NCBI RefSeq assembly: GCF_022829365.1
Contig: NZ_JAKSYJ010000196.1
Span: 124,001 to 188,000, forward strand
Reading direction: 5' to 3'
From: Methylobacterium sp. J-077
Lineage (GTDB): Bacteria; Pseudomonadota; Alphaproteobacteria; Rhizobiales; Beijerinckiaceae
DNA length: 64,000 nt
The stretch's first letter is position 1. Each line of letters opens with the position of its first letter. This document shows, one piece after another, positions 52,034 to 61,663 of the stretch. Below the pieces are notes generated by a model. It saw nothing but the letters and a program-made list of their open reading frames with translations, had not been told where the DNA came from and did no database searches. A program made the translations under genes and the position numbers.

Positions 52034-53707
52034 TCAGAACAACCCGTCGATCTGCCCGTCGGCATCCAGGCGGATCGTGTCGGCGGCCGGGACCCGGGGC
52101 AGGCCCGGCATGGTCATGATCTCCCCGCAGATCGCCACCACGAAGCCGGCGCCCGCCGAGAGGCGGACGTCGCGCACGCCGACGACGTGGCCCTCGGGGG
52201 CGCCCATCAGGCTCGGGTCGGTGGAGAACGAGTACTGGGTCTTGGCCATGCAGATCGGCAGGTTTCCGTAGCCGTCCTTCTCGAAGGTGGCGAGCTTCTG
52301 GGCGGCCTTGGTCTCGATCTGGACGTCGGCGGCGCCGTATAGCTTGGTGGCGATCGCCCGGATCTTTTCCGTGAGCGGCGCTTCGGTCTCGTAGGCGTAG
52401 CGGATCGGTGCCGGCTCGTCCTGCGAGAGCTTGACCACGGCCCGGGCCAAATCCTCGGCGCCGGCGCCCCCCTCGGCCCAGTGGCGGCAGGTGATCGCCT
52501 CGACGTCGAGCTTTTCGCGGCACAGCTCCTTGAGCTTGGCGTGCTCGGCATCGGTGTCGGCGTAGAAGTGGTTGATCGCCACCACCACCGGCAGGCCGAA
52601 GCCGCGCAGGTTGGTGACGTGCCGGGCCAGATTCGCAAAACCCTTCTCCAGGGCGCCGATATTCTCGCCCCCGAGGTTTTTCTTGTCGACGCCGCCATGC
52701 ATCTTGAGGGCGCGGACCGTGGCCACCACCACGACCGCCGAGGGCGTCAGGCCCGCCTGCCGGCACTTGATGTCCAGGAACTTCTCCGCGCCGAGATCGG
52801 CGCCGAACCCGGCCTCGGTCACCGTGTAGTCGGCGAGCCGCAGGCCCGCCCGGGTGGCGATCACCGAATTGCAGCCATGGGCGATGTTGGCGAACGGGCC
52901 GCCATGGATCAGGGCCGGGTTGCCCTCCAGCGTCTGCACCAGGTTCGGCTGCAGGGCGTCCTTGAGCAGCACCGTCATGGCGCCGGTGGCCTTCACGTCC
53001 TTGAGGGTGACGAGCTTGCGGTCGCGGGTCTCGGCGATGACGATCCGGCCGAGGCGCTCCTCCAGGTCGGCCAGATCACGCGCGAGGCAGAACACCGCCA
53101 TCACCTCGGAGGCCACCGTGATGTCGAACCCGTCCTCCCGGGGGAAGCCGTTGGCGACGCCGCCGAGCGACTGGGTGATCTGGCGCAGCGCCCGGTCGTT
53201 CATGTCGACGACCCGGCGCCAATGGATGCGGCGCACGTCGATGTTGAGCTCGTTGGCCCAGTAGACGTGGTTGTCGATCAGGGCGGCCGCGAGGCTGTGG
53301 GCCGAGGTGATGGCGTGGAAGTCGCCGGTGAAGTGCAGGTTGATCTGCTCCATCGGCACGACCTGCGCCTTGCCGCCGCCGGCCGCCCCGCCCTTCATGC
53401 CGAAGCAGGGCCCGAGCGAGGGCTCGCGCAGGCAGATCATGGTCTTCTCGCCGATGCGGTTCAGGGCGTCGCCCAGCCCCACCGTGGTGGTGGTCTTGCC
53501 CTCGCCCGCAGGCGTCGGGGAGATCGCCGTCACCAGCACGAGCTTTCCGGGCGTCTTGCCCTCCAGCCCGGCGATGTAGCCGTGGTCGAGCTTGGCGATG
53601 TGCCGGCCGTAATTGTGGAGCGCCGTATCCGGGATGCCGAGCGTTTCAGCGACCTGCGCGATCGGCTTCAGGGTCGCGGCGCGGGCGATCTCGATGTCTG
53701 ACGGCAT
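52034..53707 (-). CDS. fhs: Formate-tetrahydrofolate ligase
   Basis: 557 residues, normal length. The ATP site is [18 protein letters not shown] (about 65-82); [37 protein letters not shown] and [10 protein letters not shown] are conserved blocks, as is [17 protein letters not shown]. The enzyme makes 10-formyl-THF from formate, THF and ATP in the cytosol. In methylotrophic Methylobacterium it (FtfL) directs formate into assimilation through the serine cycle, and it is a strong hint to the organism. The other C1 genes (fch, mtdA) are not adjacent. 244 bp without a recognisable signal separate it from the upstream TPR gene. Confidence 0.97.
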   Translation of the reverse strand: MPSDIEIARAATLKPIAQVAETLGIPDTALHNYGRHIAKLDHGYIAGLEGKTPGKLVLVTAISPTPAGEGKTTTTVGLGDALNRIGEKTMICLREPSLGPCFGMKGGAAGGGKAQVVPMEQINLHFTGDFHAITSAHSLAAALIDNHVYWANELNIDVRRIHWRRVVDMNDRALRQITQSLGGVANGFPREDGFDITVASEVMAVFCLARDLADLEERLGRIVIAETRDRKLVTLKDVKATGAMTVLLKDALQPNLVQTLEGNPALIHGGPFANIAHGCNSVIATRAGLRLADYTVTEAGFGADLGAEKFLDIKCRQAGLTPSAVVVVATVRALKMHGGVDKKNLGGENIGALEKGFANLARHVTNLRGFGLPVVVAINHFYADTDAEHAKLKELCREKLDVEAITCRHWAEGGAGAEDLARAVVKLSQDEPAPIRYAYETEAPLTEKIRAIATKLYGAADVQIETKAAQKLATFEKDGYGNLPICMAKTQYSFSTDPSLMGAPEGHVVGVRDVRLSAGAGFVVAICGEIMTMPGLPRVPAADTIRLDADGQIDGLF

Positions 53708-53951
53708 GGGCGTTCCTCCCTGGCTCCGCGGGCACGGCGCCCGCCCACCCGCCGACTGTTATCGTACGGGAATTTTGCCTCGCGGTGTCCTGCCGCGCCG
53801 GTCTCGCGCGGACGCGGTCGCACGGCGCGGCCGCCCGACGAGCAGCGGCAGCACTGTGCGTCAAACCGGACGAAAACGCCCGTCGATTTTTATGAGCCGG
53901 CCGACAAATTAGTCTTGCCGGTCCGGAGAGGATGAACCCGCAAAGGGGGCG

Positions 53952-55820
53952 TCAGCCCCCCGACTTCTTGGCCTTGTCGGCGGCGCCCGGGGCCTCGTGG
54001 GGCTGGGGCGCCCCCTTGGGCAGTTCCGGGTTCTCGGCGTTGTGCGGGGCGGCGACCGGGGCCGGCGTGGTCTCGGCTGTGGCGGTCGGCTTGTCGGTGT
54101 CCGGCAGGCCGTCCTTGAGCTTCTCGTTGATCTGCGCGAGGTCGTCCGGCTCGGGGTTCAGGTCCTTGGCATGCTGCCACTGGAACTTGCCCTCGAGGCG
54201 TCGGCCCGAGCGCCAATAGGCGTCGCCGAGGTGGTCGTTGATGGTCGGGTCGCCGGGCTTCAGCTCGACCGCCTTCTCCAGCTCGCGCACCGCGTCGTCC
54301 CAGCGGCCGAGGCGGTAATAGGCCCAGCCGAGGCTGTCGACGATCATGCCGTCCCGGGGGCTGGCATCCGCGGCCTGCTGCAGCAGCTTGAACGCCTCGT
54401 CGATGTTGATCTTCTGGTCGACCCAGGAATAGCCGAGGTAGTTCATCACCTGCGCCTTGGCGGCCGGCTGGCTCGCCGGCACCAGGGAGAGGGCCTTCTT
54501 CAGGTCGGCCTCGGCCTTGGGCCATTGTTTGGCGCGCTCGTAGGCGGTGCCGCGGAAGTAGAAGGTCGTCCAGTAGTTCGCCAGCGGCCGGTCGCCGATC
54601 AGGTCGATGGCACGGGTGTAGGTGGCGGCCGCCTCCTCATACTTCTTGCGCGCCCGCTGGACGTTGCCCAGCGCGGTGATCACGTCGATGTCGTCCGGGT
54701 GCGCCTTCATGGCCGCGTCGAGATGGGCGAGCGCCTCGTCGCCCTTGCCCATCTGCTCCAGGTTGAGGCCGATCTGGATGTCGGCGTTGAGCTTGAGCGG
54801 CGAGGTCGCGGGGATCTGCGCGTAGGCCTCGTTGGCCCGCTCGGTCTGCTTCATCCGGTCGAGGGTGTCGGCCAGCGTCAGCCGGGCGAGCGCGTGGTCC
54901 GGGGCCAGGTAGAGCGCCAGCCGCAGGTAGATCACCGCGGGCAGCTCGTCGCCCTGCGTCGAGCCCGCCGAACCCAGCCCGTACAGTACCTCGGCGGCGC
55001 CCTCCTGGGCGGTGCCGATCAGCCGGGCCAGCGGCTTGCCGTCCTTGAGCTTGTCCAGGGCGTCGCGCACCAGCGGGTGCCGGGGCGAGAGCTGGTCGAA
55101 GTCGGAATAGGCCTGGATCGCCAGGTCGGTGCGGCCGAGGCTCGCCTCCATCCGGGCATAGGCGTCGACGATGCGCAGGGTGTTGCGGTCGGCCTCGTAG
55201 GCCGCCTTGAGGCGCCGCTCGGCCTCGGCGTTGTCGCCGATCACCGAGGCGATCAGGCCGGCATGGTAGTCCCGGAAGGTGTTGTAGTAGCGCTCGCCCC
55301 GAAGCTTGTTGACCGTCTCCAGCGCCTTCTTGCCGTCGCCCGCGCCGGCATAGGACCAGGCGGTGAGCAACGTCGCGGTCAGGTCAGTCGCCGCGCCCCG
55401 GCCGCTGCGGGAGAAGTTCTGGCGGGCGGCGGCCCATTGGCCCGCCTTGATCTGGCGCACCCCCAGCGAGAGGTTGGCGAGCCCGTTGGTGGGATCGCGC
55501 GCGATCAGCTTCTCGGCGGCCCGGAACGCGTCCGGCAGGGCGCCGTCGGCCAAGAGCGAGATGAAGGCGCGCTCGACCAGCTCGGCGTTGCGCGGATCGG
55601 CCTTGACCGCCTCGCGGTAGAAGCTCGCCGCCGCCGCCGTGTCCCGGGCGGCCCCCGCAATGTAGGCGGACAGGAAGTTGCCCTCCAGGGATTCCGCGGG
55701 CTCGTATTCGAGCAGCGGGGCCGACTCGCGCGGCTGGGCGGCCAGGACGGTCTGGGGCAGACCGGCAGCGAGCATCAGGGCGAGCGCCGAGACGCTCCGG
55801 CGGGCGCGTGTTGTCATCAT
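53952..55820 (-). CDS. Secreted TPR-repeat protein
   Basis: 622 residues from the ATG at 55820, which gives a signal peptide (RRSVSALALMLAAGLPQTVL then AAQ). The mature protein consists of many tetratricopeptide repeats, for example AASFYREAVKADPRNAELVE, AIQAYSDFDQLSPRHPLVRD, ALAHLDAAMKAHPDDIDVIT, AAATYTRAIDLIGDRPLANY and AVRELEKAVELKPGDPTIND. The tail is Ala/Pro/Lys-rich and disordered. Such proteins are periplasmic or outer-membrane scaffolds; the function is not deducible. It may be a single-gene unit before fhs. Confidence 0.87.
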   Translation of the reverse strand: MMTTRARRSVSALALMLAAGLPQTVLAAQPRESAPLLEYEPAESLEGNFLSAYIAGAARDTAAAASFYREAVKADPRNAELVERAFISLLADGALPDAFRAAEKLIARDPTNGLANLSLGVRQIKAGQWAAARQNFSRSGRGAATDLTATLLTAWSYAGAGDGKKALETVNKLRGERYYNTFRDYHAGLIASVIGDNAEAERRLKAAYEADRNTLRIVDAYARMEASLGRTDLAIQAYSDFDQLSPRHPLVRDALDKLKDGKPLARLIGTAQEGAAEVLYGLGSAGSTQGDELPAVIYLRLALYLAPDHALARLTLADTLDRMKQTERANEAYAQIPATSPLKLNADIQIGLNLEQMGKGDEALAHLDAAMKAHPDDIDVITALGNVQRARKKYEEAAATYTRAIDLIGDRPLANYWTTFYFRGTAYERAKQWPKAEADLKKALSLVPASQPAAKAQVMNYLGYSWVDQKINIDEAFKLLQQAADASPRDGMIVDSLGWAYYRLGRWDDAVRELEKAVELKPGDPTINDHLGDAYWRSGRRLEGKFQWQHAKDLNPEPDDLAQINEKLKDGLPDTDKPTATAETTPAPVAAPHNAENPELPKGAPQPHEAPGAADKAKKSGG

Positions 55821-55962
55821 GAACCGATCGCGGCTCCTGGGCGCCGGGCCCTCGGGGGCCGGGCGCGGGAATGGCGGGGCGTTCCCGAAAATCGCTGGGG
55901 ACACTGAACGCATCCCGCCAGCCCCGCAAGGCGAAAGGATGGCGCGGGGGGACCGGATGGTC

Positions 55963-56558
55963 TCAGGCGGGCATCACGAGTTCGACGGCCAAGCTGCCGA
56001 GCACGGTGGTGAGAGCGGCGTGCTGCAGGAGTTCCGTGACGGGCTCCGCTTCAAGTTTCGGGACGGCGCGGTCATAGACGACGCAGCAGACCGCGCCGGT
56101 GAGGCGCGAGCCGTACAGGAGGCCGTCCGCATCGCTCGTCTCGTGGATCGCGCGACTGAGATGCGGGCCGTAGCGATGGGCCTTGGCGCGGCCGGCATCC
56201 GTCGAGATGCCGAGCCGGAGCAGGCCGGTGGTCCGCAGGTCGATGACGGTCACGGGCTGGATTCGCTCACCCGTGTCACGCCCCAGCGGGCGATCTCCGC
56301 TGCGCCGATCCGGCGCCGGCGACGGTTCTCGAAGCGATCGCGGATCAGCGTCTCGGCAACGCCCGTCGCCAGGTCCACGGCGAGGTAGAGGACCTTGAAG
56401 CCGTCGTCCGGACTGGAGAAGCGCGACCGCCCGAACCCCATGCCGAGGGGCGTCGATCGGTATGCCAGGGGCGTGACGCGGTAGTAGCCGAGCGGCTGGA
56501 AGGCGATGGCGAGGCTGGCGAGGACCGCGTGATCGAGCCTCGGCTCACGCGAAGTCAT
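55963..56558 (-). pseudogene. RES-domain toxin, split by a single-base frameshift
   Basis: Two consecutive frames encode one RES domain. The first (56558-56250) holds HAVLASLAIAFQPLGYYRVT, FGRSRFSSPDDG and LYLAVDLATGVAETLIRDRF and stops at ESSP; the second (GTG at 56253 to 55963) resumes with TVIDLRTTGLLRLG, LSRAIHETSDADGLLYGSRL and CCVVYDRAV. Adding one C to the CCC at the join would read ESSPVTVIDL and rebuild an intact protein of about 200 residues. RES toxins degrade NAD+ in studied members. The start overlaps the antitoxin end. Either a decayed toxin, a sequencing error, or a very unusual recoding. Confidence 0.75.
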
Positions 56559-57237
56559 CGCGGGCCGCATCGATGACGGAAGCGACCCGTCCCCGCTTCA
56601 GGTCTTCGAGCGGCGATCCGCCGCGCGCGTAGGGCTCGACCAGCCAGAGCCAGGCGGTGCGCGGATCACCGATGATCGCCAGCACCTCGGCGAGCCCCGC
56701 GACTGGACGGCCATCGACGAACTGGGCCAGCGGAAACAGGTGCTTGCGCGTCCCCTTCAGCAAGCCCACGACCGCGCCGCTGCGCCGCCAATCCTGCAGG
56801 GTGGAGCGCGCGATCCCGAGACGGGCTGCAAGGTCGCTTGCGCCTGCGAGGGGGCCGGCCCAGTCCTCGAGCTTCAGCGGAAGCGCATAGGCCGCAAGCC
56901 GCTTCAGGCCGTCCCGACGATCGGTCGTCTCGCCCGGTGCCGCTCCGCGGCTCAGTTCGACAGCGCCGAGCGGCTTCAGGATGAGCCTCCGCGGCTTTTC
57001 ATCACCGGGCTCGCTCGATCCCGGGACCGATCCCTCCGCTTTGAGGTGATCCAGCACGGCGTGCATGGCCCGGACGGCATCGCCTTGCTCCACGGCTCGG
57101 CCGACCGCGGCCATCAAGCCTGCGATGTGTCTCAACGCTTCCGGTTCCGCCTCCGGATTGCGCCTCCGGAGCACGGCCAGAACGTCGTCGGATCGGATGT
57201 CGAGCGTATCCCGCCCGGCCGCGGAATCCCGTGCCAT
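56545..57237 (-). CDS. Xre/MbcA/ParS-type antitoxin of a RES-Xre module
   Basis: 230 residues from the ATG at 57237. The N-terminal half is polar. A helix-turn-helix is visible at GASDLAARLGIARSTLQDWR, followed by the C-terminal toxin-binding domain (LAEVLAIIGDPRTAWLWLVE, GGSPLEDLKRGRVASVIDAA). In Xre-RES modules, this protein neutralises the RES toxin and represses the operon. Its 3' end overlaps the toxin gene. A dyad with tandem half-sites lies 19 bp upstream of its ATG. It is 71 bp downstream of the ETF-QO stop. Confidence 0.85.
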   Translation of the reverse strand: MARDSAAGRDTLDIRSDDVLAVLRRRNPEAEPEALRHIAGLMAAVGRAVEQGDAVRAMHAVLDHLKAEGSVPGSSEPGDEKPRRLILKPLGAVELSRGAAPGETTDRRDGLKRLAAYALPLKLEDWAGPLAGASDLAARLGIARSTLQDWRRSGAVVGLLKGTRKHLFPLAQFVDGRPVAGLAEVLAIIGDPRTAWLWLVEPYARGGSPLEDLKRGRVASVIDAARDDFA

Positions 57238-57255
57238 CCCGGCAGCCCTCCGTCT

Positions 57256-57287
57256 CCGCACAATCTCGTGCGGATTGTGCGGATTGT
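57256..57287. promoter_or_regulatory. Inverted and tandem repeat upstream of the RES-Xre module, operator candidate
   Basis: CCGCACAATC (57256-57265) and GATTGTGCGG (57273-57282) form a perfect 10-bp dyad with a 7-bp spacer; GCGGATTGT is repeated in tandem at 57270-57278 and 57279-57287, adding a third half-site. It lies just upstream of the antitoxin start, where Xre-type autorepression would occur. Confidence 0.6.
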
Positions 57288-57308
57288 CCAGATCGGACGG
57301 GAGGGTCC

Positions 57309-58982
57309 TCACATGTTCGGATAGTTCGGCCCGCCCGGCCCCTCCGGCGTCACCCAGTCGATGTTCTGGTTCGGGTCCTTGATATCGCAGGTCTTGCAGT
57401 GGACGCAGTTCTGCGCGTTGATCTGGTAGCGCACGCCGTCGCTGGCGGCGGCATCCTCGACCCATTCGTAGACGCCGGCCGGACAGTAGCGGGACGAGGG
57501 GCCGCCGTAGACGTCGTGCTCGGAGTGCTTCTGCAGCTCCATGTCCCGGACCTTCAGGTGGGGCGGCTGGTCTTCCTCGTGGTTGGTGTTCGAGAGATAG
57601 ACCGAGGAGAGCCGGTCGAAGGTCAGCTTGCCGTCGGGCTTGGGGTAGGTGATCGGCGTCACCTCCGAGAGCGGCTTGAGGCAGGCATGGTCCGGCTTGC
57701 CGTGCTTGAGCGTGCCGAACAGCGAGGTGCCGAGCAGGCTGGTGGTCCACATGTCGATGCCGCCGAGCCCGACGCCCACCAGGGTGCCGTAGCGCGACCA
57801 GAGCGGCTTGACGTTGCGCACCGCCTTGAGGTCCTGCCCGATCGGGCTGTCGCGCCAGCCGGCCTCGTAGGCGGTGAGCTCGTCGCCGGCCCGGCCGGCC
57901 TTCAGGGCGTCCGCGATGGCGTCCGCGGCCTGGATCCCGGACAGGACCGCGTTGTGCGAGCCCTTGATCCGCGGCACGTTGACGAAGCCGGCCGAGCAGC
58001 CGACCAGGCAGCCGCCGGGGAAGACCAGCTTGGGCACCGATTGCCAGCCGCCCTCCATGATCGCCCGCGCGCCGTAGCCGATGCGCTTGGCACCCGCGAA
58101 AGTCTCGGCGATCAGCGGATGGGTTTTGAACCGCTGGAACTCCTCGAACGGCGACAGGGTCGGGTTCTCGTAGTTCAGGTGCGTGACGAAGCCGACCGAG
58201 AGCAGGTTGTCGTCGAAATGATAGAGCCAGGAGCCGCCGCCCGCCTTGTTGGGCAGGGGCCAGCCCATGGTGTGGCGCACCAGCCCCGGCTCGAAGGTTG
58301 AATCCGGCAGCTGCCAGAGCTCCTTCACACCGAGCCCGTACTTGAAGTGGTCGCTGTGCCGGTTGAGGGCATACCGCTGGATCAGCCCCTTGGTCAGGTT
58401 GCCCCGGGCGCCCTCGCCGAACACCGTGTACTTGCCGCGCAGTTCCATGCCGCGGGTGTAGTCGTCGCGCGGCTCGCCCGCCTTGCCGATCCCGAGATCG
58501 CCCGTGGCGATGCCCGCCACCGCGCCGGCCTCGTCGTACAGCACCTCCGCGGCCGGGAAGCCCGGATAGATCTCGACGCCCAGCGCCTCGGCCTGGACGC
58601 CCAGATACTTGCAGACGTTCGACAGCGAGCCGACAAAGTTGCCGTGGTTCGACATGAGCTTGGGAAAGAACACGTTCGGCAGTGTGACGCCGCTGTTCTT
58701 GGTGAGCATCATGAACTCGTCGCGCTGGACTTGCGTCTTCAGCGGCCGCTCCGGATCGGTGCGCCAGTCCGGCAGCAGCAGGTCGAGGCCGTTCGGGTCG
58801 ATCACCGCGCCCGACAGGATGTGGGCGCCGACTTCCGAGCCCTTCTCGACCACGACGACGGAGATCTCCTCGCCGATCTCGGCCGCCCGCTGCTTCAGGC
58901 GGATCGCGGTGGCGAGCCCGGCCGGGCCGGCGCCGACCACGACCACGTCGAAATCCATGCTTTCGCGTTCGGGCAGCGCCAT
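57309..58982 (-). CDS. etfD: Electron transfer flavoprotein-ubiquinone oxidoreductase
   Basis: 557 residues from the ATG at 58982. The FAD-binding GxGxxG is VVVVGAGPAGLATAIRLKQR; GAHILSGAVIDPNGLDLLLP, VFGEGARGNLTKGLI and VGCSAGFVNVPRIKGSHNAV are conserved. The C-terminal ferredoxin-like domain supplies the 4Fe-4S cluster Cys: SSRYCPAGVYEW and NCVHCKTCDIKDP. The protein sits on the inner membrane and passes electrons from reduced ETF, fed by acyl-CoA and other dehydrogenases, to ubiquinone. ETF subunit genes are not in the window. Divergent from udg over 282 bp. Confidence 0.96.
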   Translation of the reverse strand: MALPERESMDFDVVVVGAGPAGLATAIRLKQRAAEIGEEISVVVVEKGSEVGAHILSGAVIDPNGLDLLLPDWRTDPERPLKTQVQRDEFMMLTKNSGVTLPNVFFPKLMSNHGNFVGSLSNVCKYLGVQAEALGVEIYPGFPAAEVLYDEAGAVAGIATGDLGIGKAGEPRDDYTRGMELRGKYTVFGEGARGNLTKGLIQRYALNRHSDHFKYGLGVKELWQLPDSTFEPGLVRHTMGWPLPNKAGGGSWLYHFDDNLLSVGFVTHLNYENPTLSPFEEFQRFKTHPLIAETFAGAKRIGYGARAIMEGGWQSVPKLVFPGGCLVGCSAGFVNVPRIKGSHNAVLSGIQAADAIADALKAGRAGDELTAYEAGWRDSPIGQDLKAVRNVKPLWSRYGTLVGVGLGGIDMWTTSLLGTSLFGTLKHGKPDHACLKPLSEVTPITYPKPDGKLTFDRLSSVYLSNTNHEEDQPPHLKVRDMELQKHSEHDVYGGPSSRYCPAGVYEWVEDAAASDGVRYQINAQNCVHCKTCDIKDPNQNIDWVTPEGPGGPNYPNM

Positions 58983-59264
58983 CGTCGAGCCTCCTGTTTT
59001 CTTGTCGCTATGCCCGATCCGTTCCCGGGTCGGCATGATGTTCTGCCGTCTCAAGCGATTCCAAGCTAGAAAGGCAAGGTGCTGAGGCCCGGACTTGAGG
59101 GAAAGCTCCCCTATGCCGCATGGGTGGGGAATGCGGACGGGCTCGGGGCGACTCAGCGGTAACCGGCGGGCGCGGCACGGCGCCTGGGGCCGCGCCGTTC
59201 GGTCACGCAAGTCCTTGTCGTCGAGCGGGTTTCAAGAGTTGTCCACAGGCATCGAGCGCCCCAC

Positions 59265-60146
59265 ATGCTGATCAGCATGCCGAGCCCCAACGACGCGCAA
59301 GCCGACCTCATCGCCTATCTCGATTTCCACGTGGAGGCCGGCGCCGACGCGGTCCTCGACGAGCAGCCGCATGACCGGTTCGGCGAGGCCGACACGCCGG
59401 CCCCGACTCTGCGGGCGCCCCGGCGCCCGGCCGCGGCCCCCCGGCCCGTTGCCTCGTCCAACTCGCTCGTGCCGCCTCCGGGCTCGCCCCCGCCGGCGGC
59501 GCCGGCCCGGACCTTCGGGCGGGCGGCGAGCGCCCAGCCGGACGAGGCGGCGAGCGACGCCCGCGCCCGGGCGCGCGAGGCCAAGAGCCTGGACGAGCTG
59601 GAAAAGATCCTGGCGAATTTCGACGCCTGCCCGCTGCGCTTCACCGCCAAGAACCTGGTCTTCGCCGACGGCAACCCCGAGGCCCGGGTGATGTTCTTGG
59701 GCGAAGCGCCGGGGGCCGACGAGGACCGGATCGGCAAGCCGTTCATGGGCCGCTCGGGCCAGCTCCTCGACAAGATGATGGCGGCGGTCGGCCTCGACCG
59801 GACCAGCGCCTATATCGGCAACATCGTGCCCTGGCGGCCCCCGGGCAACCGCAACCCGACCCCCCAGGAGGTGGCGGTGTGCCGGCCGTTCGTGGAGCGC
59901 CAGATCGAGCTGGTCGACCCGGAGGTGATCGTCTGCCTCGGTGCGCCCGCGACCCAGACCCTGACCGGCACCAAGGACGGCATCCTGCGAACCCGCGGCC
60001 GGCTGTTCCCCTATAAGCTGCCGAGCCGCGAGGCGAAGCTGCTCGCCACCCTCCACCCGGCCTTCCTGCTGCGTCAGCCGGTGCAGAAGCGCCTGGCCTG
60101 GCGGGATTTCCGGTCCTTGCGCGCCCTGCTCGACGGAAAAGCTTGA
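59265..60146 (+). CDS. udg: Family 4-type uracil-DNA glycosylase
   Basis: 293 residues (an ATG at 59277 is possible). An Ala/Pro-rich ~95-residue N-terminus leads to the glycosylase domain: LANFDACPLRFTAKNLVFAD, motif A GEAPGADEDRIGKPFMGRSG (from about residue 146), YIGNIVPWRPPGNRNPTP and motif B LHPAFLLRQP. CLGAPATQTLTG and the Cys residues fit the iron-sulfur binding family 4/5 UDGs, although the first Cys of the usual C-x2-C is not present (FDAC). It removes uracil from DNA after cytosine deamination. Confidence 0.88.
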   Translation: MLISMPSPNDAQADLIAYLDFHVEAGADAVLDEQPHDRFGEADTPAPTLRAPRRPAAAPRPVASSNSLVPPPGSPPPAAPARTFGRAASAQPDEAASDARARAREAKSLDELEKILANFDACPLRFTAKNLVFADGNPEARVMFLGEAPGADEDRIGKPFMGRSGQLLDKMMAAVGLDRTSAYIGNIVPWRPPGNRNPTPQEVAVCRPFVERQIELVDPEVIVCLGAPATQTLTGTKDGILRTRGRLFPYKLPSREAKLLATLHPAFLLRQPVQKRLAWRDFRSLRALLDGKA

Positions 60147-60181
60147 CCGTGGGCGCGGAACCGGGCGTTCCCTCCCGTCAT

Positions 60182-60231
60182 TAGAGCTTCGTCCCGAACG
60201 GTGTCTGCCGGCTTTCGGACATAGGCGATGC
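60182..60231 (-). repeat. Module 2 of the compound hairpin element, copy 3
   Basis: TAGAGCTTCGTCCCGAACGG, TGTCTGCCGGCTTTCGGACA and GGCGATGC is the reverse complement of module 2 at 13382-13430 and 49684-49734. Module 1 is absent here. It lies between udg and the metallopeptidase gene. Confidence 0.75.
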
Positions 60232-60283
60232 ACAGTTAGGACCGCGCCCTGCCCGGCGGCAGGCGCGGCATCAGGGCGGTACC

Positions 60284-61192
60284 ATGCGCTGGGACGATCT
60301 ACGCAGCTCCGACAACGTCGAGGATCGCCGCGGTGAGGGCGGCGGTGGCGGCATGGGCTTCCCGGGCGGCGGCGCGGGCGGCCTCGGGATCGGCACCATC
60401 GTGGTGCTGCTGATCATCGGCTACTTCACCGGCATCAACCCGGCGATCCTGATCGGCGGCGCCCAGCAGATCGGTCGCGGCGGCGGCCAGCAGGAGCAGC
60501 AGGCCGACCCGCAGACCCAGTCCAAGCGGCGCCAGGCGCCCACGGACGAGAGCGGCCGGTTCGCGTCAAAAATCCTGGGCAACACCGAGGACGTGTGGAG
60601 CCAGATCCTGCCGCAGCAGACCGGCAAGCAATACACCCCGACGACCCTGGTGCTCTATACCGGCGGCACCCGCTCGGGCTGCGGCTCGGCCCAGGCCGCC
60701 ATGGGGCCGTTCTACTGCCCGCTCGACAAGAAGGTCTATCTCGATACCGGCTTCTTCAAGGAGATGGCGACCAAGTTCGGCGTGAAGGGCGATTTCGCCT
60801 ACGCCTACGTCATCGCCCACGAGGTCGGCCACCACGTCCAGGACGTGCTCGGCATCCTCGGCAAGGTCCAGGCCCGCCAGCAGCAGGCCTCCAGCAAGAC
60901 CGAGGCGAACGCCCTGTCGGTGCGGATCGAGCTGATGGCCGATTGCCTGGCCGGTGTCTGGGCCAAGAACTCCAACGACAAATATGCCGAGCTGGACCAG
61001 GGCGACATCGACGAGGCCCTGAACGCCGCCGCCCAGATCGGCGACGATTCGCTGCAGAAGCGCTCGCAGGGCTACGTGGTGCCAGATTCCTTCACCCACG
61101 GCTCCTCAGCCCAGCGCCAGCGTTGGTTCACCGCCGGCTACAAGAGCGGCCAGACCAAGGCCTGCGATACCTTCCGCACGGCGGATAACTGA
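60284..61192 (+). CDS. YpfJ-like neutral zinc metallopeptidase
   Basis: 302 residues. MRWDDLRSSDNVEDRRGEGG at the start, a Gly-rich segment, then one TM helix (about 30-52), a Gln-rich stretch and the peptidase domain. The zinc motif is HEVGHH (about 179-184), with the third ligand likely in the MADCLAGVWA region; SGCGSAQAAMGPFYCPLDKK and VYLDTGFFKEM are family landmarks. The N-terminus fits the membrane-anchored YpfJ/COG2321 family. The substrate is unknown. It has its own upstream region with the module 2 repeat. Confidence 0.9.
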   Translation: MRWDDLRSSDNVEDRRGEGGGGGMGFPGGGAGGLGIGTIVVLLIIGYFTGINPAILIGGAQQIGRGGGQQEQQADPQTQSKRRQAPTDESGRFASKILGNTEDVWSQILPQQTGKQYTPTTLVLYTGGTRSGCGSAQAAMGPFYCPLDKKVYLDTGFFKEMATKFGVKGDFAYAYVIAHEVGHHVQDVLGILGKVQARQQQASSKTEANALSVRIELMADCLAGVWAKNSNDKYAELDQGDIDEALNAAAQIGDDSLQKRSQGYVVPDSFTHGSSAQRQRWFTAGYKSGQTKACDTFRTADN

Positions 61193-61396
61193 GGCTGGCT
61201 CAGGGCTTCCGCGAGCGTAGCGAAGCGAGGACGGCAAAAGCTCCCCGTCCAGCGTCATCTTTCACCAGCGGCTCCAGCGAAGGGCTCGGCCGGAACCTTC
61301 TGGCCCCCCTCCGGCATCCTGGCGACAGGGCTGCCGGCTTGACGCGCATGTCGTTTCGCATTCCCGTTCGATCCAGTCCGACTCATGGAGTGCGCG

Positions 61397-61663
61397 ATGG
61401 CGTCCCTCGCCGTGACGGCGAAAGGACAGGTCACCCTGAAACGTGACCTGCTACGACACCTCGGCATCAAGCCTGGGGAGCGAATCGACTTCGAGAAACT
61501 GCCCGGTGGTGAGTTGCGCGTGCGGGCGGCCCGGCCATCTGGCACGATCGACAAGTTCCTCCATGCCCTCGATGGAAAAGTGACGCTGGATAAGCCGCTG
61601 ACGATCGAGGCGATGAACGCCATTGCTGAAGCGGGCTGGTCCGGCGCGCCGGACGACCCATGA
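61397..61663 (+). CDS. AbrB/MazE-type antitoxin of a PIN-toxin pair
   Basis: 88 residues from the ATG at 61397 (61385 is an alternative). The swapped-hairpin DNA-binding domain is ASLAVTAKGQVTLKRDLLRH followed by LGIKPGERIDFEKLPGGELR, typical of AbrB/SpoVT antitoxins. The C-terminus (TIEAMNAIAEAGWSGAPDD) would bind the toxin. It overlaps the PIN-domain gene by 4 bp (ATGA). Such modules repress themselves; upstream there is a TTGACG but no clear -10. Confidence 0.88.
   Translation: MASLAVTAKGQVTLKRDLLRHLGIKPGERIDFEKLPGGELRVRAARPSGTIDKFLHALDGKVTLDKPLTIEAMNAIAEAGWSGAPDDP

Noticed and set aside
53997-55907. 636-codon plus-strand frame opposite the TPR gene
   Set aside because: Antisense artefact; the TPR repeats on the minus strand are clear.
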